From Rhodobacterales bacterium HKCCSP123 (GTDB lineage: Bacteria; Pseudomonadota; Alphaproteobacteria; Rhodobacterales; Rhodobacteraceae): 64,000 nt of DNA. The stretch covers positions 94,575-158,574 of the forward strand of contig WVSO01000001.1 of the NCBI GenBank assembly GCA_015689745.1, written 5' to 3'. The notes below the pieces were generated by a model. The model had not been told where the DNA came from. It did not search any database and was given only the letters and a program-made list of their open reading frames with translations. The position numbers and the translations under genes were made by a program. Below are positions 28,382 to 37,748 of this stretch, one piece after another. How positions within the stretch are numbered: the first letter of the stretch is position 1; the number at the start of each line of letters is the position of its first letter.

Positions 28382-29698
28382 ATGACCCTCGTCACACGGA
28401 ACTGGGTTCCCGAAGCTTGCGAAACCCGCGTGCAGGACATCGCCGCGGCGACGGCTGCCGCCGACAGCGCCACGCTCATCGCCCGGATCGAGTCGCTGGC
28501 CGAAGAGAACCGCCGCATCCACGAGCGGGAATGCTTCAACCTCAACCCCGCGACCAACGTGATGAACCCGAGGGCCGAGGCGCTGCTCGCCTCCGGCATC
28601 GGCTCGCGCCCCTCGCTCGGCTATCCCGGCGACAAGTACGAGATGGGCCTCGAGGCCATCGAGGAGATCGAGGTGATCGCCGCCGAACTGGCGGCCGAGG
28701 TCTTCGACGCCCGCTTCGCCGAGATCCGCGTCCCCTCGGGCGCGCTGGCCAATCTTTTCGCCTTCATGGCGACCTGCAAACCCGGCGACACGATCATCGC
28801 GCCGCCCGCCAGCGTCGGCGGCCATGTCACCCACCACGCGGCGGGCTGCGCTGGGCTTTACGGTCTGCGCACGGTGCCCGCGCCCGTCTCGGCCGAGGAT
28901 TACTCGATCGACGTGGAGGCGCTGGCAGACCTCGCCGCGCGCGAGCGGCCGAAGCTGATCACGCTGGGCGCGTCGCTGAACCTCTTTGAACATCCCGTCC
29001 GCGCCGTGCGCGAGATCGCCGACAGCGTCGGCGCGACACTGATGTTCGACGCTGCCCACCAATGCGGGATCATCGCGGGCAAGGCCTGGTCCGACCCGCT
29101 GGCCGAGGGCGCACACCTGATGACCATGTCCACCTACAAAAGCCTCGGCGGGCCCGCGGGCGGGCTGATCGTGACCAACGACGCCGGGTTGGCCGAACGG
29201 CTCGACCACATCGCCTTTCCCGGCATGACGGCGAATTTCGATGCGGCGAAATCGGCGGCTCTGGCCGTGACCCTGCTCGACTGGAAGACGCATGGCCGCG
29301 CCTATGCCGCGAAGATGATCGAGGTGTCCAAGGCATTGGCCAAGGCGCTGAAGGCGCGCGGCCTGCCGGTCTTCGAAACCGCGCGCGGGGCCACCGAAAG
29401 CCACCAGTTCGCCATCGCGGCGGCCGCCTATGGCGGCGGGCAGGCGGCGTCGAAGACCTTGCGGAAAGCGGGCTTCCTTGCCTGTGGCATCGGCCTGCCG
29501 CTCGAGGGGGTGCCGGGCGACATGAACGGCCTCAGGATCGGCACGCCGGAACTGGTGCGCTGGGGCGTGGACATGGCCGATATCGACCCGCTGGCCGACC
29601 TGATCGCCGAGGCGCTCGCCGCCAACGATCCCGCCGCCATCGCGCCCCGCACCGCGGCACTTCGCGCCCGTTTCGACGGGCTGCACTACATCGCGTAA
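28382..29698 (+). CDS. PLP-dependent serine hydroxymethyltransferase-family enzyme
   Basis: A fold-type I PLP enzyme of 438 residues resembling serine hydroxymethyltransferase. SHMT-like marks are SLGYPGDKYEMGLEAIEEIE, VPSGALANLFAFMATCKPGD, GGHVTHHAAG, FDAAHQCGIIAG and the Schiff-base Lys region TMSTYKSLGGPAGG. It departs from housekeeping GlyA (for example THKTLRGPRGG becomes TYKSLGGPAGG), so it may be a specialised aldolase or alpha-methylserine-type enzyme. The ATG at 28382 has GGAG six bases upstream; the ATG at 28370 contains that site and is less likely. It is divergent from a LysR regulator. Confidence 0.8.
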   Translation: MTLVTRNWVPEACETRVQDIAAATAAADSATLIARIESLAEENRRIHERECFNLNPATNVMNPRAEALLASGIGSRPSLGYPGDKYEMGLEAIEEIEVIAAELAAEVFDARFAEIRVPSGALANLFAFMATCKPGDTIIAPPASVGGHVTHHAAGCAGLYGLRTVPAPVSAEDYSIDVEALADLAARERPKLITLGASLNLFEHPVRAVREIADSVGATLMFDAAHQCGIIAGKAWSDPLAEGAHLMTMSTYKSLGGPAGGLIVTNDAGLAERLDHIAFPGMTANFDAAKSAALAVTLLDWKTHGRAYAAKMIEVSKALAKALKARGLPVFETARGATESHQFAIAAAAYGGGQAASKTLRKAGFLACGIGLPLEGVPGDMNGLRIGTPELVRWGVDMADIDPLADLIAEALAANDPAAIAPRTAALRARFDGLHYIA

Positions 29699-29748
29699 GC
29701 GGGGCGATCCCGCCCAGCTCGGGCCCGCCACCGGCGGGTCCGCGACGC

Positions 29749-30525
29749 TTACTTGTCGCGGAACTGCGCCTCGCGCTTCTCGAGGAAGGCGGCCATGCCT
29801 TCCTTCTGATCCTCGGTGGCAAAGAGCGCGTGGAACATCCGGCGCTCGAACAGAAGACCTTCGCGCAGGGACATCTCGTAGCTGCGGTTCACCGCCTCCT
29901 TCACGGCCATGGTGGCCAGCATGGATTTCTCGGCGATCTTGGCCGCGGCCCCCATCGCCTCGTCGATCAGCTTCTTCGCGGGCACCACGCGGCTGACAAG
30001 GCCCGAGCGCTCGGCCTCCTCGGCGGTCATGAAGCGGCCGGTCAGGTGCATGTCCATCGACTTGGACTTGCCCACGAAGCGCGTCAGGCGCTGGGTCCCG
30101 CCGATGCCTGCGACAACGCCGAGGTTGATCTCGGGCTGGCCGAACTTCGCCGTGTCGGCGGCGATGATGAAATCGCACATCATGGCCAGCTCGCAGCCCC
30201 CGCCCAAAGCATAGCCCGCGACGGCGGCGATGATCGGCTTGCGTACGCGCAGCATCGTCTCGACCTCGCCCCCGAACATGTCCGAGGTGAAGACGTCGAC
30301 GAAGCTCTTCTCGCTCATCTCCTTGATGTCGGCCCCGGCGGCAAAGGCCTTTTCGCTGCCGGTCAGCACGATGCAGCGGACCTTGTCGTTCTCGTCGGCC
30401 GATTTCAGCGCCTTCGCCAGCTCGCCCAGCAACTGCCCGTTCAGGGCGTTGAGCGCATCGGGACGGTTCAGCTTGATGAGCGCGATGTGATCTTCGATCT
30501 CGACGATCAGGGTCTCGTAGGCCAT
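29749..30525 (-). CDS. Enoyl-CoA hydratase
   Basis: A 258-residue crotonase that hydrates trans-2-enoyl-CoA in fatty-acid beta-oxidation. The oxyanion-hole segment [12 protein letters not shown] and the second [40 protein letters not shown] carry the conserved Gly residues and the catalytic Glu pair typical of short-chain hydratases. The start [28 protein letters not shown] and length match FadB/EchA-type hydratases. It follows mutM upstream on the same strand, 64 bp away. Confidence 0.92.
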   Translation of the reverse strand: MAYETLIVEIEDHIALIKLNRPDALNALNGQLLGELAKALKSADENDKVRCIVLTGSEKAFAAGADIKEMSEKSFVDVFTSDMFGGEVETMLRVRKPIIAAVAGYALGGGCELAMMCDFIIAADTAKFGQPEINLGVVAGIGGTQRLTRFVGKSKSMDMHLTGRFMTAEEAERSGLVSRVVPAKKLIDEAMGAAAKIAEKSMLATMAVKEAVNRSYEMSLREGLLFERRMFHALFATEDQKEGMAAFLEKREAQFRDK

Positions 30526-30589
30526 GGGCGCGGGCTCTCCGACTGTTGCTCAGGCGCGGAGGGTTAGCAGCCCGACCGGCGGTTTCAAG

Positions 30590-31456
30590 CTATCTTTGAC
30601 ATGCCGGGCAATGGAAGCTCGACCGCCCCGATTGCACCGTTCGGCGGATTTTGCCTTCGCAGCCGGGCGTTTGGCAGGGCTCCCCCTCGCGGCCATAGAC
30701 GCGGAAGGTGTGTTGAAAATAACCCAGTTCGCCATCCGCCTGCCGGTAGTCGCGGAGCGATGACCCACCGGCAGCGATTGCCTCGGTCAACACGTCGCGG
30801 ATCACGGGCACAAGGGCCGCGACTCGGGGCGGGGCGATGCGGCCCGCGTGGCGCAGGGGCGAGATGCCCGCGCGATGAAGTGCCTCGCAGACATAGATGT
30901 TGCCAAGGCCCGCCACGATCTTCTGATCCAGAAGCGCGGATTTCACTGGCGTGCGCCGCCCGCGAAACGCCGCAACCAGATAGGGGCCGTCGAAGCCGTT
31001 GCCGAGCGGCTCCGGCCCGATCCCCTTCAACAGCCAGTGGTCCTCCACCGCCTCCGAAGGGGCGAGGTCCATCGCGCCGAACCGCCTTGCGTCGTTGAAG
31101 GTGACGCGTGCGCCGGCCTCGGTGTCGAGGATGACATGGTCGTGCTTCTCGGGCGCGGGGTGCAGGTGATGGAACTGCGCCAGCATGTCCCGCCCGGCTT
31201 CGCCGCCCGAGACGATCATCCGCCCCGACATGCCCAGATGCACGATCAGCGTCTCGCCCGTGTCGAGATCGGCGAGGATGTATTTCGACCGCCGCCTCAG
31301 CCGCTCGATCCGCGCACCCGTCAGCCGCTCGGCCATGCGCTCGGGAAAGGGCCATCTCAGGTCGGGCCGGTTGACCTGTGCCCGCGCGATCCGGGCCCCT
31401 TCCAGCACGGGCGCAAGGCCGCGACGGACTGTCTCGACTTCTGGAAGTTCGGGCAA
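30590..31456 (-). CDS. mutM: Formamidopyrimidine-DNA glycosylase (MutM/Fpg)
   Basis: A 288-residue bifunctional glycosylase/AP lyase that removes 8-oxoG. The catalytic N terminus needs Pro2 and Glu3, and a TTG at 31456 gives [14 protein letters not shown] exactly, with GGAAAG upstream. The longer ATG frame (from 31537) would bury the Pro nucleophile, so TTG is preferred. The H2TH region [16 protein letters not shown] and the C-terminal zinc finger CxxxxC...CPAC (ending [10 protein letters not shown]) are intact. It is divergent from ubiE with an 86-bp gap, a conserved neighbourhood in this group. Confidence 0.95.
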   Translation of the reverse strand: MPELPEVETVRRGLAPVLEGARIARAQVNRPDLRWPFPERMAERLTGARIERLRRRSKYILADLDTGETLIVHLGMSGRMIVSGGEAGRDMLAQFHHLHPAPEKHDHVILDTEAGARVTFNDARRFGAMDLAPSEAVEDHWLLKGIGPEPLGNGFDGPYLVAAFRGRRTPVKSALLDQKIVAGLGNIYVCEALHRAGISPLRHAGRIAPPRVAALVPVIRDVLTEAIAAGGSSLRDYRQADGELGYFQHTFRVYGREGEPCQTPGCEGKIRRTVQSGRSSFHCPACQR

Positions 31457-31542
31457 GGCGGGCTTTCCTATGACGCGGGCGACGTTGTAACGCCCGAAAC
31501 GGCCCCTATAAGAAGGGGCGACGAAGAAAAAGGACAAGCCCC

Positions 31543-32298
31543 ATGGCCGAAGACACGACCGGGCGGACGACCCATTTCGGCTACCAGACGGTCGACGAGA
31601 CCGAGAAGGCCGGTCTGGTCCACGGCGTCTTCACCAACGTCGCCTCGAAATACGACATCATGAACGACGTGATGAGCGTCGGCATCCACCGCGTCTGGAA
31701 GGACGCGATGATGGACTGGCTGGCGCCGCGCGACGGCCAGCGCCTGCTCGACGTCGCGGGGGGAACGGGTGACGTGGCCTTCCGCTTCCTCAAGCGCGCG
31801 CCGGGGGCCTCGGCCACCGTGCTCGACATGACGGAATCGATGCTGATCGAGGGACAGAAGCGGGCCGAGGCCTCGCAGATGGCCGAGAAGCTCGACTGGA
31901 TCGTGGGCGACGCCATGGCGCTGCCCTTCGAGGACAACAGCTTTGACCGCTACACGATCAGCTTCGGCATCCGCAACGTCACCCGCATTCCCGACGCGCT
32001 CTCCGAGGCGTTCCGCGTGCTGCGCCCCGGCGGGCGGCTGATGGTGCTGGAGTTCAGCCAATTGCCGCACGACGGTTTGCAGAAGCTCTACGATCTCTAT
32101 TCTTTCAACGTGATCCCGCGCATGGGCCAGGTCATCGCGGGTGACCGCGACAGCTACCAGTACCTTGTCGAATCGATCCGCCGCTTCCCGGATCAGGAAA
32201 CCTTCGCCACGATGATCCGCGACGCGGGCTTCGAGCAGGTGAGCTACCGCAACCTCTCGATGGGAATCGCCGCGCTGCATTCGGGGTGGAAGATCTGA
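31543..32298 (+). CDS. ubiE: Ubiquinone/menaquinone biosynthesis C-methyltransferase UbiE
   Basis: A 251-residue SAM-dependent methyltransferase that methylates the quinone ring in ubiquinone synthesis. The signature [21 protein letters not shown] motif [16 protein letters not shown] (68-82) and the second UbiE signature [15 protein letters not shown] are present. Length is typical. ubiB follows after one base on the same strand, so the two form an operon for quinone biosynthesis. Confidence 0.96.
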   Translation: MAEDTTGRTTHFGYQTVDETEKAGLVHGVFTNVASKYDIMNDVMSVGIHRVWKDAMMDWLAPRDGQRLLDVAGGTGDVAFRFLKRAPGASATVLDMTESMLIEGQKRAEASQMAEKLDWIVGDAMALPFEDNSFDRYTISFGIRNVTRIPDALSEAFRVLRPGGRLMVLEFSQLPHDGLQKLYDLYSFNVIPRMGQVIAGDRDSYQYLVESIRRFPDQETFATMIRDAGFEQVSYRNLSMGIAALHSGWKI

Positions 32299-32299
32299 G

Positions 32300-33829
32300 G
32301 TGAAGGGCCCCCACAACATCTGGCGTCTGGTCCGGACCGGCGCCACCTTCGAGCGCACCGGCGCCATGGGGGCAGTTCTCGAAGCGCTCGAGGCGCCGCG
32401 CGCGATCCGTATCGCGGCCCGCGTGCTCGGCTGGCCCTTCAAATGGCTCGGCCTGCGCGGCGATCCGAACGCGCCGCCCGTTCCCCGCGCATTGACCGCC
32501 CTTGGACCGGCCTACATCAAGTTCGGCCAGATCCTGTCGACCCGGCCCGATGTCGTCGGTCACGAGATGGCGCTGCAACTGCAGGTCCTGCAGGACAAGC
32601 TGCCCCCCTTCCCCCGCGCCGAGGCCGCCCGCGTTGTCGCGCATGAGATGGAGAAACCGCTCGAGGCGGTGTTTTCCGAATTCTCGGAACCTGTCGCCGC
32701 CGCCTCCATCGCGCAGGTGCATCATGCGCGCCTCGCCGAGGACGGCCGCGAGGTGGCGGTCAAGATCCTGCGCCCGGGCATCGAACGCGCCTTTCGCAAG
32801 GATATCGACGCCTTCTACCTGATCGCATGGTTCGTCGAGACGCTCTCGCCCGCCTCGCGGCGGCTGCGCCCGCGCGACGTGATCGCGCATTTCGAGGGCG
32901 TCGTGATGCAGGAGCTGGACCTGCGGATCGAGGCCTCGGCCTGCGGCGAGTTCCACGCCAACACGCAGGGCGACGCGGGATTCGTCGTGCCGCAGGTGGA
33001 ATGGTTCCTGTCCTCGCGGCGGATGATGACGCTGGAATGGGTGACCGGCACGACCCTGTCGGACCTGACCACGATCGACGCCAACGGCTATGACCGGCGC
33101 GCGCTGGGCGAGCGGGTGCTGCAGATGTTCCTGCGCCACGCGCTGCGCGACGGGTTCTTCCACGCCGACATGCACCAGGGCAATCTCAAGGTAGCCCCCA
33201 ACGGCGACCTCGTGGCGCTCGATTTCGGCATCATGGGGCGGCTCGACGCCTATACGCGCCGGGTCTATGCCGAGATCCTCATGGGCTTCATCCGCAAGGA
33301 TTACCGCCGCGTCGCCGAGGTGCATTTCGAAGCGGGCTACGTGCCCGCCGACCGGGACATCGACGAATTCGCGCAGGCGCTCCGCTCGGTCGGCGAGCCC
33401 ATCTTCGGGATGGACGCAAGCCGCATCTCGATGGCGCGGCTGCTGGCCTATCTCTTCGAGGTGACCGAACGCTTCGGGATGGAGACCCGGACCGAGCTGA
33501 TCCTGCTGCAGCGCACCATGGTGGTGGTCGAGGGCGTGGCCCGCTCGCTCGATCCCGAGATCAACATCTGGACCGTCGCGCGCCCCGTGGTCGAGGAGTA
33601 CATCAAGGAAAACGTCGGTCCCAAGGCCGCCGTGCGCGACCTTTACCACACCGCCCGCGTGCTCGCGCGCTTCGGCCCGCGCCTGCCCGCGCTGGCCGAG
33701 CGCGCGCTTCTCGCGCAGGCCAATCCTCCCCGGGTCGAGCGCCGTTCGCCCTGGCCCGAGCGCGTCGCGATCGGCCTTGCCGGCATCGCCCTGGGTCTCG
33801 GCATCGCCGCGCTCATGGCCTTCGCCTGA
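32300..33829 (+). CDS. ubiB: UbiB, ubiquinone biosynthesis atypical kinase/ATPase
   Basis: A 509-residue member of the ABC1/ADCK/UbiB family. The GTG start (32300) follows the ubiE stop by one base. The family-specific KxGQ motif is in GPAYIKFGQILSTRPD (about residue 73). It is followed by SEPVAAASIAQVHHARL with the atypical Ala-rich loop, EVAVKILRPG with the ATP-binding Lys, HADMHQGNLKV and VALDFGIMGRLD. Two membrane segments are at the C terminus (ERVAIGLAGIALGLGIAALM). It supports coenzyme Q assembly at the membrane; direct hydroxylase activity is not thought to apply. Confidence 0.95.
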   Translation: MKGPHNIWRLVRTGATFERTGAMGAVLEALEAPRAIRIAARVLGWPFKWLGLRGDPNAPPVPRALTALGPAYIKFGQILSTRPDVVGHEMALQLQVLQDKLPPFPRAEAARVVAHEMEKPLEAVFSEFSEPVAAASIAQVHHARLAEDGREVAVKILRPGIERAFRKDIDAFYLIAWFVETLSPASRRLRPRDVIAHFEGVVMQELDLRIEASACGEFHANTQGDAGFVVPQVEWFLSSRRMMTLEWVTGTTLSDLTTIDANGYDRRALGERVLQMFLRHALRDGFFHADMHQGNLKVAPNGDLVALDFGIMGRLDAYTRRVYAEILMGFIRKDYRRVAEVHFEAGYVPADRDIDEFAQALRSVGEPIFGMDASRISMARLLAYLFEVTERFGMETRTELILLQRTMVVVEGVARSLDPEINIWTVARPVVEEYIKENVGPKAAVRDLYHTARVLARFGPRLPALAERALLAQANPPRVERRSPWPERVAIGLAGIALGLGIAALMAFA

Positions 33830-33835
33830 GGCGGG

Positions 33836-34501
33836 TCAGGAGCCCGAACCGCGCAGCCCCAGAACATCGCCCGAGGGGATCGACACGCCATCCTCCATGG
33901 TCAGCCAGACTTCGCCGCCGACAAGCGCGGCCTCCTCGACGGTGCCGTAGACCATCGCCCCCCGCTCCTCGAGCATCCCCTCGCCGGACCAGTTCCGTAC
34001 CGCGAAACTGTAGAGTCCGGGCAGCACGGCCGAACCGTCCGCGCCGGTTCCATCCCAGCTGAACATCTCGTCGCTGAGTGGAATCGGGATTTCCTGCACG
34101 ATGTCGCCGCGCTCGTTGCGCACGATCAGCTCCATCCGGTCGGCCAGCACATTGGGCGCGCCGGCCAGCATCACCGTCTGCCCGTCGAAATTGACCGGCA
34201 TCTCGGCGCGCGCCTCCATGCCGATCCATCCTCCGAGCTGCCCCATGCCCAGCGTGGCAAGGCCCCGCTGCAAACCGGTCAGCAGGTCGTTGGTGCGCAC
34301 CTGCTGCTCCACGCCCGAGAACTCTGCCAGCTGGCTGGCGAATTCCGTCGACTCCATCGGATTGAGCGGATCCTGGTTCTGCATCTGCGTGGTGAGCAGG
34401 CGCAGGAAGGTCTCGAAATCGGCACTGATCGTACCCGTCGTCGTCCCGGTGCCTCCGGGTGAGGCCGCCGCTCCGGCGGGCTGGGTCTGGATGATGTCCA
34501 T
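33836..34501 (-). CDS. flgD: Flagellar hook assembly protein FlgD
   Basis: A 221-residue hook-cap protein that guides FlgE assembly. The hallmark N-terminal segment FLRLLTTQMQNQDPLNPMESTEFASQLAEFSGVEQQ (about 31-66) is perfect. The C-terminal FlgD Tudor/FnIII-like part follows with MEARAEMPVNFDGQTVML and SWDGTGADGSAVLPGLYSF. It lies 27 bp downstream of fliK on the same strand. It is one of a small flagellar group with fliK, flgJ-like and flgN-like genes. Confidence 0.95.
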   Translation of the reverse strand: MDIIQTQPAGAAASPGGTGTTTGTISADFETFLRLLTTQMQNQDPLNPMESTEFASQLAEFSGVEQQVRTNDLLTGLQRGLATLGMGQLGGWIGMEARAEMPVNFDGQTVMLAGAPNVLADRMELIVRNERGDIVQEIPIPLSDEMFSWDGTGADGSAVLPGLYSFAVRNWSGEGMLEERGAMVYGTVEEAALVGGEVWLTMEDGVSIPSGDVLGLRGSGS

Positions 34502-34528
34502 GTCCGGTCTCCTACAGGTTCTCGGCGT

Positions 34529-36655
34529 CTAGAGGCGCAGGTCGAGGCTGTCCGCGCCGCTGCGCGGATTGCGCGAGGGGGGCGGACCAACGTCCGCTTC
34601 CGGCCCGGGGGCCGGGATCACGGTTCGGTCGTCGGCCCGGGCGCGCCCCTCGTTCCGGCTGCCCCCATGACGGTCGGAAATGTCGACGTTCGGCGCGTCG
34701 AGGCCCGCTCTCTGGAATTCCTGTGTCAGCAGGGACAGGTGACGCCGCATCAATTCGGCCGTTTCCGGCCGGTCGGCGGATATGGCCAGCGTCAAGGCTC
34801 CGCCGGTCTCGGAGAAGCTGAGCCTGACCCGACCCAGTTCCGGCGGGTCGAGGGCGACCTCGATCACGGTCTCGCCCGCCTGCCGCTCGGCGAGGGCGTG
34901 GGCCAGCTGGCGCGACAGGCCGTGCGCCGGCCCGGCAGGAGCCGGAGCCATCGGCGGCTGCAGCGCCGTCGCGGTCCGCATGTCTGGCGCGACAGGTCCG
35001 CCAAGTCCGGGGCCGGCTTCATCCGCGACGGTTGCATGCCGATCGGGATGCGGAACCGCCAGGGCCAAGCCCGCATCCGTCACCGGCGGGGCGTCGGCGG
35101 GCTTTCGGTCCGTCGGGGTCGGCAGGATTGGCGTCTGAACGGATGTCCCCGGCTGGTTCGGCGCCCCGGTCGATGCCCCGGTTCCTGCGATCTCGGGCGG
35201 CGCGCCGGGTGGCCCTGATCCGTCGGACAGGGCGGCGTATCCCGAGGCGGAGCTTTCGCCGGCCAGTGGCGCCTCTGCGACAGGGGCCACCTGTGCCGAT
35301 CGGGGCGACCGGATCACCGGTCGAGGTCCGGGCGCGGGTGGAGCGGGACCGGCGGCAACGGCGTCGGGGAGCGGGTGGGGTGAAACGACCGGCCCCCGTA
35401 CCACGGGAGGGGGCGCCGGGTCGGGCGAGGCGATCATGGCCCGCTCCGCAAGACCGGGCGCCACGTGGGGACGATTCTCGCCATCGAGGCCTCGGTCGAG
35501 CCGTGGGGATCGCCCCTGCGGCACGGCGAGGCCGGGCAACCTCGCGGGTTCGACACCTGCGGCCACGTCCTTGCCCCCGGGTGATCCCGGCCGGACGGTG
35601 GCGACCTCTTGCATGTCGGGGTCCGGGGCGAACAGGACGGCGGCTCCCGCAACGATGGGGAGCCCGCGGCCGGGGGCCGTCAAGGGATCGGCCGCCTGCG
35701 GCGCCGTCACCGCGGGCATGCCAGCAATGTCCGGGGCGACGGATCCCGGCGGCCCGGGGATCCGCCGCTGGGGTTGGGGCGGCAACCGCTCGGCGGCGGC
35801 CAAGAGCGCGTGCAGGCCCGATGCGGACGGGGACGGCACGGGGGAGGCTGCGTCAGGCATGCTTCCGCCCCGTGCCATGCCACCAACGTCCCTGTCTCCG
35901 CCCGGGGTGGCGGCGTCGGGGCGTGCAGCGGTGCGGGCCGTGGCGAGTACGGGAACCGGCGCGCCGAAGGCTCGGGACACCCCCGGTGCCCTCGGAACCG
36001 CATGGGGGCGCTCCGCCTGACCGGCACCGGCGGGGTCGGTTCCCTCTGGCGAGAGGACCGTGTCGGGCGAAGCGCTGTCGGTCCGGATCATCGCGGGCCC
36101 TGCCGTCATCGCGACCGGCGAGAGCGGCGGCACCGCTGCAGGTCGCCCATCGACCGGCGCGTCCCGGGGGCTTTCGTCGGCCACCGTCATGACAAGGATT
36201 TCAGGGGCCGTCATCCCGCTTTCCCACTCGCCGCCACCTGTCGCGGGGACCTTCAGCGGGACTGCCTGCATCGGCGCTGCCGGCGGTGCCATGCCAGCCG
36301 ATTCCGTGTCATCTGCTGCATGTGATCCCTCGTCCCCCGGGCGCGGCGGCACGACAGGCGCGTGCGACACCGCAGGAAAGACCGGCGCGGGGGCCGAACC
36401 CGTCGCCAAGATCGGACCCGCGCCGGACAACCGCATGTCATCGGGCATGACGCGGCCCTGCGGCAAGACAGGCTCCGCCCGTGCTGGCGAATGCCCGTGC
36501 GCGGCCAGGTCACTTTCCGGCTCGAGGTCCGGGATCGGGCCGAAGGCCTCGAACACCGCGGAGAACCCGGTCGATACCGGCCAGCGGAGGTCGTCGGGCG
36601 CAGACCGACCCGATGGGCGCGACCATCCGGCCGCTATCTGGAACAGATCATCCAT
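34529..36655 (-). CDS. fliK: Flagellar hook-length control protein FliK
   Basis: A 708-residue protein. About 550 residues are low-complexity and rich in Pro, Ala and Gly, as expected for the molecular-ruler part. The C-terminal Flg_hook domain is clear: ETVIEVALDPPELGRVRLSFS, LTLAISADRPETAELMRRHL and FQRAGLDAPNVDISDRHGG. It controls hook length and switches the export gate. The start at 36655 (MDDLFQIAAGW) was chosen by lack of similarity upstream; it could be later. A long open frame on the opposite strand inside it is a composition artefact. Confidence 0.88.
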   Translation of the reverse strand: MDDLFQIAAGWSRPSGRSAPDDLRWPVSTGFSAVFEAFGPIPDLEPESDLAAHGHSPARAEPVLPQGRVMPDDMRLSGAGPILATGSAPAPVFPAVSHAPVVPPRPGDEGSHAADDTESAGMAPPAAPMQAVPLKVPATGGGEWESGMTAPEILVMTVADESPRDAPVDGRPAAVPPLSPVAMTAGPAMIRTDSASPDTVLSPEGTDPAGAGQAERPHAVPRAPGVSRAFGAPVPVLATARTAARPDAATPGGDRDVGGMARGGSMPDAASPVPSPSASGLHALLAAAERLPPQPQRRIPGPPGSVAPDIAGMPAVTAPQAADPLTAPGRGLPIVAGAAVLFAPDPDMQEVATVRPGSPGGKDVAAGVEPARLPGLAVPQGRSPRLDRGLDGENRPHVAPGLAERAMIASPDPAPPPVVRGPVVSPHPLPDAVAAGPAPPAPGPRPVIRSPRSAQVAPVAEAPLAGESSASGYAALSDGSGPPGAPPEIAGTGASTGAPNQPGTSVQTPILPTPTDRKPADAPPVTDAGLALAVPHPDRHATVADEAGPGLGGPVAPDMRTATALQPPMAPAPAGPAHGLSRQLAHALAERQAGETVIEVALDPPELGRVRLSFSETGGALTLAISADRPETAELMRRHLSLLTQEFQRAGLDAPNVDISDRHGGSRNEGRARADDRTVIPAPGPEADVGPPPSRNPRSGADSLDLRL

Positions 36656-36764
36656 TCTGGGTGTCCGCCTGGTTGTGCCCCCCTGTCTTGGCGCAACTCC
36701 CCTTACGATTTCTTTACGGCGCTCTGGCAGTCTCGGGAAAATCGCTGCAATTCGAGGCATCCGC

Positions 36765-37055
36765 ATGACCGTAAGCCCCGTTGGCCCTTCTGCCGGACAG
36801 GCGTCTCACCCCGTCGGCGATGACGCCGCCCTTGCCGCCGTCGCCGAACAGCTCGAGGCGAGCTTCCTCGAGGAAATGCTGAAGCATGCCGGGGTCGGCG
36901 AGAGCCCCGGCGCCTTCGGCGGGGGCGCGGGGGAAGCGCAGTTCGCCTCGCTCCTTCGGGCCGAGCATGCGCGCGCCCTTGCGGCACGGGGCGGGATCGG
37001 CCTCGCACAATCCCTGTTCCACGCGCTCACAGCCCGGACCGGGGGCGCAGCATGA
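36765..37055 (+). CDS. FlgJ-like rod-binding protein (single domain)
   Basis: A 96-residue protein equal to the N-terminal rod-binding domain of FlgJ, without the muramidase domain. The marker is AVAEQLEASFLEEMLKHAG (about 26-43) and FASLLRAEHARALAARGGIGLAQSLFHAL. Single-domain versions are usual in alphaproteobacteria, where a separate enzyme (SltF or similar) cuts peptidoglycan. The ATG at 36765 is chosen because the upstream extension is out-of-frame fliK sequence. It is divergent from fliK and overlaps the next gene by 4 bp. Confidence 0.85.
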   Translation: MTVSPVGPSAGQASHPVGDDAALAAVAEQLEASFLEEMLKHAGVGESPGAFGGGAGEAQFASLLRAEHARALAARGGIGLAQSLFHALTARTGGAA

Positions 37056-37390
37056 CACGACCGGCCTCCGTCCTGCGCGCGATCACCGCCATGATGGAAA
37101 CGCAGCGCGAAGCCCTGCTCGCCGGCGATTTCGCCGGGCTGGACGGCATGCAGACGCGGCTCGCCCAGGCTGTGGACGGGCTGGCCGGGGCGGGATTGTC
37201 GCGGGACGATCTCGCCGGCATCGCCGCCCTTGCCGCGCGCAACGCGCGCCTGCTCGATGCGGCGCGGGCGGGCGTCACCCGCGCCCGGACCCGCACCCGC
37301 CCCGGTTCGGCGGCCGGGCTGACGACCTATGATTCGCGCGGGCGACAGCAGGTCGCTACACTCTCCGGCCAGACCCTCTCCCGGCGCTGA
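37052..37390 (+). CDS. FlgN-like flagellar export chaperone
   Basis: A 112-residue helical protein with the LRAITAMMETQREALLAGDFAGLDGM, LAARNARLLDAARAGV and TTYDSRGR pattern seen in alphaproteobacterial FlgN-like proteins. FlgN binds hook-associated proteins before export. The identification rests on helical pattern, size and the adjacent FlgJ-like gene (ATGA overlap), so it is moderately sure. It is followed by a broken motB fragment on the opposite strand. Confidence 0.7.
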   Translation: MTRPASVLRAITAMMETQREALLAGDFAGLDGMQTRLAQAVDGLAGAGLSRDDLAGIAALAARNARLLDAARAGVTRARTRTRPGSAAGLTTYDSRGRQQVATLSGQTLSRR

Positions 37391-37597
37391 TACACCTAAA
37401 ATCCGATGCAAGACGCCCCGCGGGTTAGCGCATTCTTCAGCCTTTCGCCGACAGGGTTCGACCACGCCCGAACGGGTGATGTGCCCCGAGAGATCGGGTG
37501 CCGGTGTCAGAAGGACGCGTCTCATGGGTCGCACACGACCCGGATCGAACTGGCGTCGAAGGGACGCCGTGACAGAACCAAGGAAAGGGACCCGAAT
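37391..37597. other. Intergenic remnant between flgN-like gene and motB fragment
   Basis: No gene is recognised here. Two short hairpins are present, GGGTCG-CACA-CGACCC (37526-37541) and GGCGTC-GAAGG-GACGCC (37552-37568); either could end flgN transcription. Nothing in any frame resembles the missing rest of MotB. Confidence 0.5.
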
Positions 37598-37687
37598 GGC
37601 CACCTTCCACGCGCCGCCGTGGTGGCCGCCCCCGGCGATCACCTTCTTGCGCTTGATGATGAGGGGGCGCGCCTCGTTATCCGCCAT
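37598..37687 (-). pseudogene. Truncated motB, N-terminal fragment
   Basis: Thirty codons read MADNEARPLIIKRKKV followed by IAGGGHHGGAWKVA, which is the family N terminus of the flagellar stator protein MotB just before its membrane helix (normally YADFVTAMMAFFL...). After AWKVA the frame continues as IRVPFLGSVTASL, which is not MotB, and no transmembrane helix, plug or OmpA domain appears in any frame. The junction is therefore abrupt, near 37598. The fragment points towards the flgN-like gene. It lies beside the arsenic operon, so loss or replacement of flagellar genes at this edge is likely. Confidence 0.75.
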
Positions 37688-37748
37688 GCAACCGGCCTCC
37701 GGGATCGGGGCGGTGCTAGCAGCGAAACCTCAACAGGCCCTTAACGTC

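Noticed and set aside
28181..30178. A 665-residue minus-strand frame across the SHMT-family gene
   Set aside because: It is antisense to a clear PLP enzyme and overlaps the LysR and crotonase genes; no domain is recognisable.
34667..36766. Long open frames on the plus strand opposite fliK
   Set aside because: They follow from the extreme GC and low-complexity of fliK; the minus-strand frame has the Flg_hook domain and the plus frames match nothing.
36806..37687. Minus-strand frame from the motB fragment through flgN and flgJ as one gene
   Set aside because: Only the first 30 codons resemble MotB; the rest is antisense to two flagellar genes.
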